Assembly: GCA_964546145.1 (NCBI GenBank)
Contig: CAZJIU010000011.1
Location: 1 to 43,318, forward strand
Reading direction: 5' to 3'
DNA from: CAZAKO01 sp964546145
Lineage (GTDB): Bacteria; Fidelibacterota; UBA2242
DNA length: 43,318 nt
Below, piece after piece: positions 8,589 through 16,876 of the stretch. How positions within the stretch are numbered: the first letter of the stretch is position 1; each line of letters opens with the position of its first letter. The notes under the pieces were generated by a model. That model searched no databases. It saw only the letters and a list, made by a program, of their open reading frames with translations, and was not told where the DNA came from. The position numbers and the translations under genes are program-made.

Positions 8589-9575
8589 ATGGCATGGAAA
8601 AAGGTAAAAATCGGAAGCAACGAATTTGAGGTATCTACATCCCAGAGCTGGGTGGTTGCGGGAGTTGTGCTACTGATTATCGTTGTCGTGACGGTAGTAA
8701 TGTCTTTTTATACCGTTGATGCAAATGAAAACGGCGTAATCCTCAGGTTTGGCAAGTATCATACGACAACCTATCCCGGTCTGCATTTGAAATTACCCTG
8801 GGGAATTGATAAACTCTATGCGGTTAGGGTAGGCTATCAGTGGAAGGAGGAATTTGGTTTTCGGACGGCGCGCCCGGGCGTGAAAACGGTTTATTCGAAA
8901 AATCAGTTTACAGACGAGTCCTGGATGTTGACCGGCGACCTGAATATTGCCGATGTGCAATGGATTGTGCAGTATAAAATCAAGGATCCCATCAAATTCT
9001 TGTTTAAAGTTCGGGAGCAGAGCGGCACGATCCGGGATATTGCCGAAGCGGCTATGCGTTTTGTGGTGGGTGACCGGGCTTTCCGCGAAGTATTGCAGAC
9101 AGACCGGCGCAAAGTGGCGTCGCTGGCACAGGAATATATGCAGGAAACGCTGGACAAATATCAGTTAGGCGTCAGTATTGAACTGGTACAGCTGATTACC
9201 GTGCAGCCGCCGGGACCGGTCTTTGACTCTTTTAATGAGGTCAACCGGGCCAAACAGGAACAGGAAACAGCGATTAATGAGGCCAATCAGATTTACAATA
9301 AGGAAATTTTCAGAGCCCAGGGTGAGGCCGAACGAATAACTCAAGAAGCTAAAGGATATGCCATTGACCGCACCAACCGGGCCAGCGGCGATGCGGAACT
9401 CTTCACTTCGGTTTTTCAAGAGTACCAGAAAGCCAAAGAGGTTACCCGTCAGCGCCTTTACCTGGAAACTATGGAGAAGGTATTAAGTGCTGTGGATAAG
9501 AAGGTATTAATTGATAGCGAGGTGAAAAGTATTGTTCCGCTTCTAAATCTGAACGGAAAGGAGATGGCCCGATGA
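8589..9575 (+). CDS. hflK: HflK, SPFH-domain membrane protease modulator
   Basis: Inner-membrane SPFH/prohibitin-family protein that, with HflC, forms a large cage around FtsH and restrains its proteolysis. One transmembrane helix (about residues 20-42) is followed by a periplasmic SPFH domain (NENGVILRFGKYH and PGLHLKLPWG) and a long charged helical segment near residues 210-290. The order HflK then HflC, with a 4-base overlap (ATGA), is the usual one. Its C-terminal part lacks a long Gly-rich tail. The call as HflK rather than a generic SPFH protein rests on pairing. Confidence 0.92.
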   Translation: MAWKKVKIGSNEFEVSTSQSWVVAGVVLLIIVVVTVVMSFYTVDANENGVILRFGKYHTTTYPGLHLKLPWGIDKLYAVRVGYQWKEEFGFRTARPGVKTVYSKNQFTDESWMLTGDLNIADVQWIVQYKIKDPIKFLFKVREQSGTIRDIAEAAMRFVVGDRAFREVLQTDRRKVASLAQEYMQETLDKYQLGVSIELVQLITVQPPGPVFDSFNEVNRAKQEQETAINEANQIYNKEIFRAQGEAERITQEAKGYAIDRTNRASGDAELFTSVFQEYQKAKEVTRQRLYLETMEKVLSAVDKKVLIDSEVKSIVPLLNLNGKEMAR

Positions 9576-10540
9576 ACGCGAGAGTAGTTTTATTATTATT
9601 GCTGTTAATTGTTGTGATCATCCTTCTTGGATCATCATTATTTATTCTGAATGAAACCCAGCAGGCGCTCATTACCCAATTTGGCAAACCCGTCGGGCAA
9701 TCAATTACCATGGCCGGCATTCATATCAAACTGCCTTTTATTCAAAAGGTCATCGTGTTTGAAAAGCGGATTCTGGAGTGGGATGGAAATCCTCAGGAGA
9801 TTCCGACCAAGGATAATAAGTTTATCTATATTGACACATTCGCCCGCTGGCGCATCTCCGATGCCCTGGCCTTTTATAAAAGTAACCGCAGTGAGATGGT
9901 TGGCTATTCCCGACTGGATGATTTGCTGGACGGTGCCGTTCGGGATGAAATCGCGAATCACACCTTGCCGGAGATCATTCGCAGTTCTACTCGAGCCATG
10001 TCTATCATGGTGGTGGAATCGGCCGATCTGAGTTTGGAGGTGGATTCGACTCTGATGCGGGAGCTAGATATACCGGGTGCCCGGAAAAAAATTGTTGAGA
10101 ACATTGTTACCAATGTGAAAAATAAATTGACCGATCTGGATCTGGGAATCGAGGTAGTGGACCTGCAGATTAAAAAGATTGATTATAATTCGGAAGTCCA
10201 AAAAAAGGTGTTTGACCGGATGATTTCCGAACAAAAACGGATCGCGGAAAAGTACCGGGCCATCGGACAGGGCGAGAAACAGCGCATTCTGGGTCGGCAA
10301 TCGCAAAAGATGAAAGAGATTTTATCTGGCGCTTATCTGGAAGCCCAGGGCATCCGTGGTAAAGCCGATGCCCAGGCAGTGAAAATTTATGCCAATGCCT
10401 ATAATCGCACGACTGATTCGAGAGATTTTTATAAATTTCTACGCACTCTGGATGCCTATAAAGCCACAATTGATTCCTCGACTACCCTGATTCTATCCAC
10501 CGATAATGAATTTTTGCAATACCTGGGCTCGACGAAATAG
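9572..10540 (+). CDS. hflC: HflC, SPFH-domain membrane protease modulator
   Basis: Partner of HflK. One N-terminal transmembrane helix (residues 3-24) is followed by NETQQALITQFGKP, the characteristic start of the HflC SPFH domain. The segment IYIDTFARWRISDALAFYKS and the SRLDDLLDGAVRDEIAN region match HflC; a helical region with SEQKRIAEKYRAIGQGE follows. The length is 322 residues. It is translationally coupled to hflK and followed 32 bases later by hslV, so three FtsH/HslUV proteolysis genes sit together. Confidence 0.93.
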   Translation: MNARVVLLLLLLIVVIILLGSSLFILNETQQALITQFGKPVGQSITMAGIHIKLPFIQKVIVFEKRILEWDGNPQEIPTKDNKFIYIDTFARWRISDALAFYKSNRSEMVGYSRLDDLLDGAVRDEIANHTLPEIIRSSTRAMSIMVVESADLSLEVDSTLMRELDIPGARKKIVENIVTNVKNKLTDLDLGIEVVDLQIKKIDYNSEVQKKVFDRMISEQKRIAEKYRAIGQGEKQRILGRQSQKMKEILSGAYLEAQGIRGKADAQAVKIYANAYNRTTDSRDFYKFLRTLDAYKATIDSSTTLILSTDNEFLQYLGSTK

Positions 10541-10572
10541 AAATTCTTGCAGGTAAATTTTTAAAAGAGGTA

Positions 10573-11145
10573 ATGATTGTTATGGTAAATAACCTCAATG
10601 ATCAGAATCAAAGGTCTAAAATCAGATCAACCACCGTTATCGGCGTTCGCCGGAATGATCAGGCAGCCATGGGTGGTGACGGGCAGGTAACCGTCGGTAA
10701 TACGGTGATGAAGCACAATACTAAGAAAATCCGCAAGCTGCATGATGACAAAGTACTTGTCGGATTTGCCGGGGCTTCCGCCGATGCCTTTACCCTTTTT
10801 GAAAAGTTTGAAGGTGAACTGGAGAAGTACAAAGGAAACATCTACCGGGCGGCAGTCGAACTGGCGAAAATGTGGCGCACCGATAAATATCTGCGGCATC
10901 TGGAAGCTTTACTGACCGTTATGAATAAAGAGACCATGCTGGTTATCTCCGGAAACGGGGATGTCATTGAGCCGGATGATGCCATCGTGGCAATCGGTTC
11001 TGGCGGTCCATATGCCTTGGCGGCTGCCCGGGCATTGATGAATTTTAGTCAGCTTTCGGCTTGGGAAATTGTCGAAGAGTCATTGAAAATTGCGGCCCAA
11101 ATATGTATTTATACTAACGATAAATTGACCATCATGGAACTATGA
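10573..11145 (+). CDS. hslV: ATP-dependent protease subunit HslV (ClpQ)
   Basis: N-terminal-threonine peptidase that forms the proteolytic dodecamer of HslUV. The mature N-terminus is expected at Thr20-Thr21 in RSTTVIGVRR, so a propeptide of about 19 residues is removed, longer than in Escherichia coli. AAMGGDGQVT and VLVGFAGASADAF are family hallmarks. The frame has two possible starts, 10573 and 10582; the purine-rich AAAAGAGG lies 2 or 11 bases before them, so the choice is open. Its end overlaps hslU as ATGA. Confidence 0.96.
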   Translation: MIVMVNNLNDQNQRSKIRSTTVIGVRRNDQAAMGGDGQVTVGNTVMKHNTKKIRKLHDDKVLVGFAGASADAFTLFEKFEGELEKYKGNIYRAAVELAKMWRTDKYLRHLEALLTVMNKETMLVISGNGDVIEPDDAIVAIGSGGPYALAAARALMNFSQLSAWEIVEESLKIAAQICIYTNDKLTIMEL

Positions 11146-12500
11146 AATCAGAATTAACACCCCGTGAAATTGTCAAAGAACTGGACGCTTATATTATTGG
11201 CCAGACAAAGGCTAAAAAAGCAGTTGCAATTGCCTTGCGCAACCGCTGGCGGCGGCAGCATGTTGAGGGGGCGATCAAAGAAGAAATCTTGCCCAATAAT
11301 ATCATCCTGATCGGCCCAACTGGTGTAGGCAAGACTGAAATTGCGCGCCGTCTCTCTAATCTGGCCCGCGCTCCCTTTCTTAAAGTGGAAGCCTCAAAAT
11401 TCACCGAAGTGGGATATGTCGGTCGCGACGTTGAGTCTATTATCCGCGATTTGACGAATATCTCGGTCAATCTGGTCAAATCTGAGCGAATCGAGGAGGT
11501 CAACGAGCAAGCGGTCAAAATGGCTAATACCCGCATTCTTGATATTCTTCTCCCACCGCGGGAAAGCAAGCGCAATAGGGACGATACTGCAGCCGATTCA
11601 AAGGATGATCAGTTACAGCGTACCAGGGAGAAATTCCGCGAAATGCTGCAGGCTGGCGCACTGGACAATCGGGTAATCGAAATTACCGTTCAAAAAGTCG
11701 GGATGCCGGTAATGCAGGTCTTTGGGCCGGCTGGAATGGAAGAGATGGGTTTAAATCTGACTGAAATGCTGGGCAGCGCTTTTCCGAAGAAGAAAAAAGT
11801 TCAGAAAGCTACGGTCGCTGAGGCACGCAAGATTTTTATCGAAGAGGAAGCGGAAAAATTAATCGATATGGATCGGATTATCCAGGAAGCCGTGCGACGG
11901 ATTGAGGAATTAGGTATCGTATTTCTGGATGAGATTGATAAGATTGCCTCGAGTCATGGCGAAACAGGACACGGACCCGATGTCTCACGTGAGGGTGTTC
12001 AGCGCGATATTCTGCCAATTGTCGAAGGTTCAAATGTTCAGACAAAATTCGGAGTTGTGAAAACCGATCATATTTTGTTTATCGCCGCTGGAGCTTTTCA
12101 CATGACTAAACCCTCAGACCTGATTCCCGAACTGCAGGGGCGATTTCCCATCCGGGTGGAAATGGACAGCCTGGGAAAGGAAGAATTTATCAAGATTCTA
12201 ACGAATCCCCGCAATGCTCTGATCAAACAATACGCGGCACTTCTAAAAACAGAGGATGTTGAGCTGAGTATTGATGAGGAAGCAGTGGTCGAGATTGCCC
12301 AAATAGCAGTCGAGGTTAATGACAAGATAGAAAATATTGGCGCCCGCCGCTTGCATACAATCTTGACGACGTTATTGGAAGATCTGCTCTTTAAAGTGCC
12401 AGATTCGGCGATTAGAGAAGTAAAAATTACCAAAAAAGTGGTTGAAGAGAAGTTGGCTGATATTATCAGGGATAGGGATTTAAGTCGTTATATTTTATAG
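11142..12500 (+). CDS. hslU: ATP-dependent protease ATPase subunit HslU (ClpY)
   Basis: AAA+ unfoldase that feeds substrates to HslV. The N-terminus LTPREIVKELDAYIIGQ is diagnostic. It shows Walker A GPTGVGKTEIARRL (about residues 58-71), the family motif KFTEVGYVGRDVESI, an intermediate I-domain (about 110-240), Walker B GIVFLDEIDKIASS and a C-terminal sensor-2/helical domain ending in the HslV-docking tail LSRYIL. The length of 452 residues is normal. It is coupled to hslV by a 4-base overlap. Confidence 0.97.
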   Translation: MKSELTPREIVKELDAYIIGQTKAKKAVAIALRNRWRRQHVEGAIKEEILPNNIILIGPTGVGKTEIARRLSNLARAPFLKVEASKFTEVGYVGRDVESIIRDLTNISVNLVKSERIEEVNEQAVKMANTRILDILLPPRESKRNRDDTAADSKDDQLQRTREKFREMLQAGALDNRVIEITVQKVGMPVMQVFGPAGMEEMGLNLTEMLGSAFPKKKKVQKATVAEARKIFIEEEAEKLIDMDRIIQEAVRRIEELGIVFLDEIDKIASSHGETGHGPDVSREGVQRDILPIVEGSNVQTKFGVVKTDHILFIAAGAFHMTKPSDLIPELQGRFPIRVEMDSLGKEEFIKILTNPRNALIKQYAALLKTEDVELSIDEEAVVEIAQIAVEVNDKIENIGARRLHTILTTLLEDLLFKVPDSAIREVKITKKVVEEKLADIIRDRDLSRYIL

Positions 12501-12509
12501 GAGCCTGTG

Positions 12510-13424
12510 ATGAAACGTGACTTTCTCCAGATTACCGACTTTTCGAGTGATGAGATCAGGGAGATTTTCCAATTGACCACCGAGATTAAAAAATATACTA
12601 AACTGGGTAAGGAATATACTCCGCTCAAAGGTAAAATAATGGCCATGATTTTCGCCAAACCTTCAGCCCGGACGCGCATCTCTTTTGAAACCGGGATGGC
12701 GCAGCTGGGGGGTCAGGCAATCTACCTTGGACCAGAAGATATTGGACTGGGGACCAGGGAAGCAACTCGGGATGTTGCCAGAGTTATCTCCCGCTATGAT
12801 GACCTGATCATGGCTCGTTTATTTAAACATACAGATTTGCTGGAATTGGCTGAATACGCTACAATTCCGGTGATTAACGGCTTGACTGACCTGACTCATC
12901 CCTGTCAGGTATTGTCGGATATTTATACTATCTGGGAGCATCGCAAACATTTGGATAATTTGAAAGTCGCTTTTATTGGTGACAGTAACAATGTTGCCAA
13001 CTCTTGGCTCAATCTGGCTACCCGCCTGCCAATGCATTTTGTCCTGGCTACGCCAACTGGTTATCAGCCGGATGCCGGAATATTAAAACGAGCCCGGGAT
13101 ACGGGTATTAGCCGGATTGAAATCGTCCATAATCCCCTGGAAGCTGTTCAATCTGCCGATGTAATCTACACCGATGTCTGGGCTAGTATGGGACAAGAAG
13201 CTGAGCTTTCCAAACGACGCGGCGACTTTGATGCCTTTCAGGTAAATGCGGAGTTACTGAAACATGCTCCCCACGATGTCTATATTATGCACTGCCTGCC
13301 GGCTCATCGTGGCGACGAAATAACTGATGAGGTTATTGACGGTTCTAACTCAATCGTATTCGATCAAGCCGAAAATCGTTTGCATGTTCAAAAAGCCATC
13401 ATCGTCAAGTTGATCCAGAGTTAG
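12510..13424 (+). CDS. argF: ornithine carbamoyltransferase
   Basis: Makes citrulline from ornithine and carbamoyl phosphate in arginine synthesis. It has the carbamoyl-phosphate site SARTRISFE (about residues 51-59), HPCQ in LTHPCQVLSD, and the ornithine site HCLPAHRGDEI with the catalytic Cys. The length of 305 residues is normal. ATG at 12510 is chosen over GTG at 12507, as GGAG lies six bases before it. It may be read through from hslU nine bases upstream. No other arginine gene except argS is in the window. Confidence 0.96.
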   Translation: MKRDFLQITDFSSDEIREIFQLTTEIKKYTKLGKEYTPLKGKIMAMIFAKPSARTRISFETGMAQLGGQAIYLGPEDIGLGTREATRDVARVISRYDDLIMARLFKHTDLLELAEYATIPVINGLTDLTHPCQVLSDIYTIWEHRKHLDNLKVAFIGDSNNVANSWLNLATRLPMHFVLATPTGYQPDAGILKRARDTGISRIEIVHNPLEAVQSADVIYTDVWASMGQEAELSKRRGDFDAFQVNAELLKHAPHDVYIMHCLPAHRGDEITDEVIDGSNSIVFDQAENRLHVQKAIIVKLIQS

Positions 13425-13433
13425 CCGGGTTCA

Positions 13434-13453
13434 ATCGGGTCCTCAGACCTGAT
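13434..13453. terminator. hairpin between convergent argF and lspA
   Basis: ATCGGGTC and GACCTGAT form an 8-bp stem (one G-T pair) around a 4-base loop, 9 bases after the argF stop. No T-run follows on either strand, so it is only a terminator-like hairpin. Confidence 0.3.
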
Positions 13454-13500
13454 GGAAATTAAACCCACCTGCATCGGGATATTTAGCCTGAAAAAGAGTT

Positions 13501-14061
13501 TTATTTCGCTGGATTGATTTTGTTTTTATCGTGTGCTTTTTCTTTCCGGTGATCGAGCAGAGATTTAATAATCATTATTGGCAACATAACGTATAAAATG
13601 CCATTGATATATTGATCACAGATGTTGCTCGGCCAGGGAAAGGGTCGGAAGATAAAAAAATCGGTGGCGTATCCTCTGCAGAGAATCTCAAAAACATTAC
13701 CCAAAGCACCAATAGTCAGGCTCAGGACAACCGCGTAAATGATTCGATTGCTCTTATCCAGGTTTTCTTTGATAAGTGAGTGCGAAAGGGAAAAAACCAG
13801 GATTACAACGAACACCAAACCACCTATAGCCCAGAGGAGCTGGTTTCTAATTACTCCAAATAGAAAATGGTAGCCAGTATTATGCGTTAGATAGAAGAAC
13901 AAGAAGGGAAAGAGTGTTTTAACGGGTTTTTCGAAAATCAATTGAGTATTAGCCAGATATTTTGTCAGAAAATCAATTATCAGCAGAATTACTCCGCCGC
14001 CATATCCATAGATAATATACCTAATCGGTGCGGTCATTATATTTCTTTCAAATTTGCTCAT
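13501..14061 (-). CDS. lspA: divergent signal peptidase II (lipoprotein signal peptidase)
   Basis: Inner-membrane aspartyl protease that cleaves prolipoprotein signal peptides. Four hydrophobic helices are visible. Family motifs remain: IIDFLTKYLAN (Asp30), LTHNTGYHFLFG (Asn61) and GALGNVFEILCRGYATDFF (residues 118-136), then SNICD (145-149). The Asp of VxDF (Asp134) and of NxxD (Asp149) are kept, but the usual Asp of GNxxDR is Glu125, and the NxGAAFS stretch is altered. The C-terminal tail is long and charged, 186 residues against the usual 150-170. It is the last gene of a minus-strand operon, two bases after a putative lipoprotein gene. Activity is probable but not certain. Confidence 0.75.
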   Translation of the reverse strand: MSKFERNIMTAPIRYIIYGYGGGVILLIIDFLTKYLANTQLIFEKPVKTLFPFLFFYLTHNTGYHFLFGVIRNQLLWAIGGLVFVVILVFSLSHSLIKENLDKSNRIIYAVVLSLTIGALGNVFEILCRGYATDFFIFRPFPWPSNICDQYINGILYVMLPIMIIKSLLDHRKEKAHDKNKINPAK

Positions 14062-14063
14062 AA

Positions 14064-15083
14064 TTAATGTTGTGAACCACGATACTGCTCCAGAAACCGC
14101 CAGGGATTCTCGCGGGTACCGCGGATCTTGCGGAACAGGGTAGTATAAATTTCGGCAATTTCAGCCGATTGGGTCTCGACTTCAGGATTCAAGACCAAGC
14201 CCTGTAAAATATGACCCCAACCGTCGGTTGTTTCGCCATTATAAAATTGAATTGCTCCTAGCAGAATCAAAGCATTATCCTGCTGTAAATCGCCGTATTT
14301 CGCGGTTTGGGAAATCAAGTGCAGGGCGTACGGGTAGCGTTGTTGATGATAGGCATTCCAGGCGATTCTAAGATAGATTTGGAAATTTTTGAGATTCCGG
14401 AGTGAGTCAGCGGTAACCAAAACTGCAGGTTTTTGGTTTCGCAAGTTTGCTTTGAGGGCTTTGGTCAAAAACTGATTGGAGAGATTGAGCAGCGAGTAAT
14501 CCCCATATTGCTCGAGCGAATCTGAGAGAGCAATCAATTTGTTGATGTCATTATAATCGGATTGCAGGACACGTTTTCCCAATTCTTGCAGCATTTGGTT
14601 CCGTAAACTGTCGTTGCTGAAAATGTTGTTAAGTCGGGGGATTAAAATTAGTGCGGCTGCCAGATCGGGTGATAACTGTTGCTCCCGGTAGAGTGCTTCC
14701 GTGGTCAACTGGTGGATACTTTCCGGACCGGCAACGTTTTGGGAAAAGATGAAATTATACAGGATTCTACGACAATCTGGAGATAAGGGTGATTGCAGCC
14801 GAGTGATGCTAAATTGTAAAGTGCCATCGGGATTATTTAGTTCCTGATTAAATATGTCCAGTATCCGGGCAATAGCTGTGGTGCAACTATCACTGTGGGG
14901 ATATTCTTGCAGAAACAGGATATAGGCATCCGCTCGAAGTCGGGGTGAATCCATACTTTGAATCGTTTGCCAGGTAGTAATCTCCCTTTTTGCCGAGCAT
15001 GACCATTCCCAGCCAATCATGAGAATGGTAACTATCAGGACCCTCATCCTAATTTTCTCGAAGCCTCTTATAGAATTAATCAT
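14064..15083 (-). CDS. putative lipoprotein, helical repeat protein of unknown function
   Basis: I do not recognise the family. The 339-residue product begins with a hydrophobic segment (about residues 14-25) ending in GWEWSC, a weak lipobox, so it may be a lipoprotein; Met13 (start at 15047) would give a more typical signal peptide. The rest is alpha-helical with TPR-like spacing, for example the stretch near residues 235-280 (RIAWNAYHQQRYPYALHLIS). It lies between the UPF0316 gene and lspA in a four-gene minus-strand operon. A lipoprotein beside the lipoprotein signal peptidase is suggestive but proves nothing. Confidence 0.6.
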   Translation of the reverse strand: MINSIRGFEKIRMRVLIVTILMIGWEWSCSAKREITTWQTIQSMDSPRLRADAYILFLQEYPHSDSCTTAIARILDIFNQELNNPDGTLQFSITRLQSPLSPDCRRILYNFIFSQNVAGPESIHQLTTEALYREQQLSPDLAAALILIPRLNNIFSNDSLRNQMLQELGKRVLQSDYNDINKLIALSDSLEQYGDYSLLNLSNQFLTKALKANLRNQKPAVLVTADSLRNLKNFQIYLRIAWNAYHQQRYPYALHLISQTAKYGDLQQDNALILLGAIQFYNGETTDGWGHILQGLVLNPEVETQSAEIAEIYTTLFRKIRGTRENPWRFLEQYRGSQH

Positions 15084-15094
15084 TACTCAAAAAA

Positions 15095-15676
15095 TTATTT
15101 CTTTTTGATAATTCTACGCCAACCGAATAGCGGAGCACGTAGGGGGAAAAAGCCTGAATTGATCGAGCGAATGTCCTGAAGTGAAACGAAGACATTGGGA
15201 TCAACTTGACGGGCTAAATCGATTACCTCTCTGACATTTTTACGGGGTACGATACTAATGATAATGTTAACTTCACCCTTAGCACCGGAAGCTTTGATTA
15301 CCGTTGCGCCAAAACCGCCGTCGCGTAAACTCATTGGTAAGAAATCCAGAGTAGAACGGGTAATAAACTGAACGGCTTGCAGACCAAGGGCAATTTTTTC
15401 CTCGATGATGATTCCGACAATGTTGCCGGTTCCAAATCCCAGACCGTAAGCCAGGAAGCAGGCGATATTATTGATATGCTGCATTACCTGGGAAATAGCC
15501 AGTAACCAGATCGAGACTTCGACGAAGCCAAGAAAAGCTGCAATTTTCTTTTTCCCTTTAGATACCAGAATAATACGCACGGTGCCAATAGACACATCGG
15601 CAACACGTGCAAAAAAGATCATCAGAGGAATTATAATCCAGGTAAAAAACCAGTTGTTTGTTGAGAAAAACTCCAT
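15095..15676 (-). CDS. UPF0316 / DUF2179 family membrane protein
   Basis: A 193-residue protein with three hydrophobic helices in the first half (about residues 9-25, 45-65, 70-90) containing FFARVADVSIGTVRIILVSKGKK-type features, of which RVADVSIGTVR and the GYGxGFGTGNIVG-like stretch are family hallmarks. The second half is a soluble DUF2179-type domain (about 115-180), a small alpha/beta fold also found in YitT-like proteins. Its function is unknown. It sits 12 bases before the putative lipoprotein gene in the same minus-strand operon. Confidence 0.85.
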   Translation of the reverse strand: MEFFSTNNWFFTWIIIPLMIFFARVADVSIGTVRIILVSKGKKKIAAFLGFVEVSIWLLAISQVMQHINNIACFLAYGLGFGTGNIVGIIIEEKIALGLQAVQFITRSTLDFLPMSLRDGGFGATVIKASGAKGEVNIIISIVPRKNVREVIDLARQVDPNVFVSLQDIRSINSGFFPLRAPLFGWRRIIKKK

Positions 15677-15697
15677 AATGATTGGCTGAGATATAGT

Positions 15698-16672
15698 TTA
15701 TGCAAATAGTTCGACATTACCACCAGTATGGATAAAGAGGACTGAATCATCCGATTTAATTTTATCTATTCGGCAATAGTCTATCAAAGCACTGGCGGCT
15801 TTGCCGGTATAGACATGATCCAGAAAAATTCCCTCTTTGCGGGCAAACAGGTCAATGGCTTCGGTAGCTAATGCCGTTCGTTTACCATAACCTGCACCGC
15901 GATAATGATCATCAACTTTAATCAGGGATTTGGGAATATTAATATTTAGAAAATCGCCAACTGCACAAGCAAGATCGTGCACATTTGTTTCCAATGTTGC
16001 CTGGAGCAAGTCAACGCTAATGCCAATAATTTCACCCTGCCAACCGCTAATTGCCTGACCTACTACCAATCCAGCCTGGGTCCCGGCGGTTGAAGAAGCG
16101 ACTATTATTTTATTGATAGTAACTTCGTTTTGACTAATGTCGTCCATTATTTCGCCCCAGCCGGCAACATAGCCCAGGGCGCCGATCGTAGTCGAGCCTC
16201 CAAGTGGCAATAGGTAGACCTGTTTGCCATCATACTCCAGGGAATTTTTAACTTCAAGAGCTTTCTTCAGATGTTCCTCAGGGTCGGTAGTTTCAATATG
16301 ATATATGGTTGCTCCAAGCAGGTGGTCCAGGAGTAAATTCCCGGTAGGATTTTTAGGCTCGCTGCCATTCAGAACCAGATAAACTGACATTCCGTATTTG
16401 GCACCGGCACCGGCTAGAATCCGGCAGAAGTTGGATTGATTATACCCCATTCCAATGATTGAATCACAACCTTTTTTCAAGGCATCGGCAATTAAAAAAT
16501 CAAGTTTACGGGCTTTATTGCCGCCAAAGGCGAAACCGGTCATATCGTCACGTTTGACGTAAAGGTCTCTTTTTAATATTTCTGAGAGGGAATTGAGTCG
16601 TTGAAAAGGGGTAGGTAACATTGCCACCGATTCCCGACTGATCTGAGCTAATATTCGGTTGATTATTTCCAT
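15698..16672 (-). CDS. D-cysteine desulfhydrase / ACC deaminase family PLP enzyme
   Basis: Fold type II pyridoxal-phosphate enzyme. LYVKRDDMTGFAFGGNKARK (residues 37-56) holds the expected cofactor lysine Lys53, as in D-cysteine desulfhydrase and 1-aminocyclopropane-1-carboxylate deaminase. GMGYNQSNFCRILAGAG stands where the family usually has TxGxxQSNHxR, so the HxR His is changed to Phe-Cys. Also seen are ASSTAGTQAGLVVG (phosphate-binding) and LFIHTGG near the C-terminus. It likely breaks down D-cysteine or a related amino acid to pyruvate, but the substrate cannot be fixed. AGGAG lies eight bases before the start. It heads the minus-strand operon. Confidence 0.85.
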   Translation of the reverse strand: MEIINRILAQISRESVAMLPTPFQRLNSLSEILKRDLYVKRDDMTGFAFGGNKARKLDFLIADALKKGCDSIIGMGYNQSNFCRILAGAGAKYGMSVYLVLNGSEPKNPTGNLLLDHLLGATIYHIETTDPEEHLKKALEVKNSLEYDGKQVYLLPLGGSTTIGALGYVAGWGEIMDDISQNEVTINKIIVASSTAGTQAGLVVGQAISGWQGEIIGISVDLLQATLETNVHDLACAVGDFLNINIPKSLIKVDDHYRGAGYGKRTALATEAIDLFARKEGIFLDHVYTGKAASALIDYCRIDKIKSDDSVLFIHTGGNVELFA

Positions 16673-16746
16673 TCAATAAACTCCTACTATCAACGCGGAA
16701 AATTACGATTTCGTTTTCATTTTCAAAAGAATATCTATTTAAGGTC

Positions 16747-16776
16747 ATGGGAAAATTAAATTTCTTGTGATATAAA
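16747..16776 (+). promoter_or_regulatory. possible extended -10 promoter before the TPR gene
   Basis: TGATATAAA (TATAAA at 16771-16776 preceded by TG) resembles an extended -10 element about 100 bases before the TPR gene; no good -35 is seen. The region 16673-16876 lies between divergent genes and must hold promoters for both. Confidence 0.25.
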
Positions 16777-16876
16777 TCTCTTTTCCCCTGAGTCTGACTA
16801 ATTTTTGTTCGCGGATTCTTTTGCTCTGCTGAGCGAATTTAACTTGAAAAATCTGGTAAAATTCTTCATATTCTTT

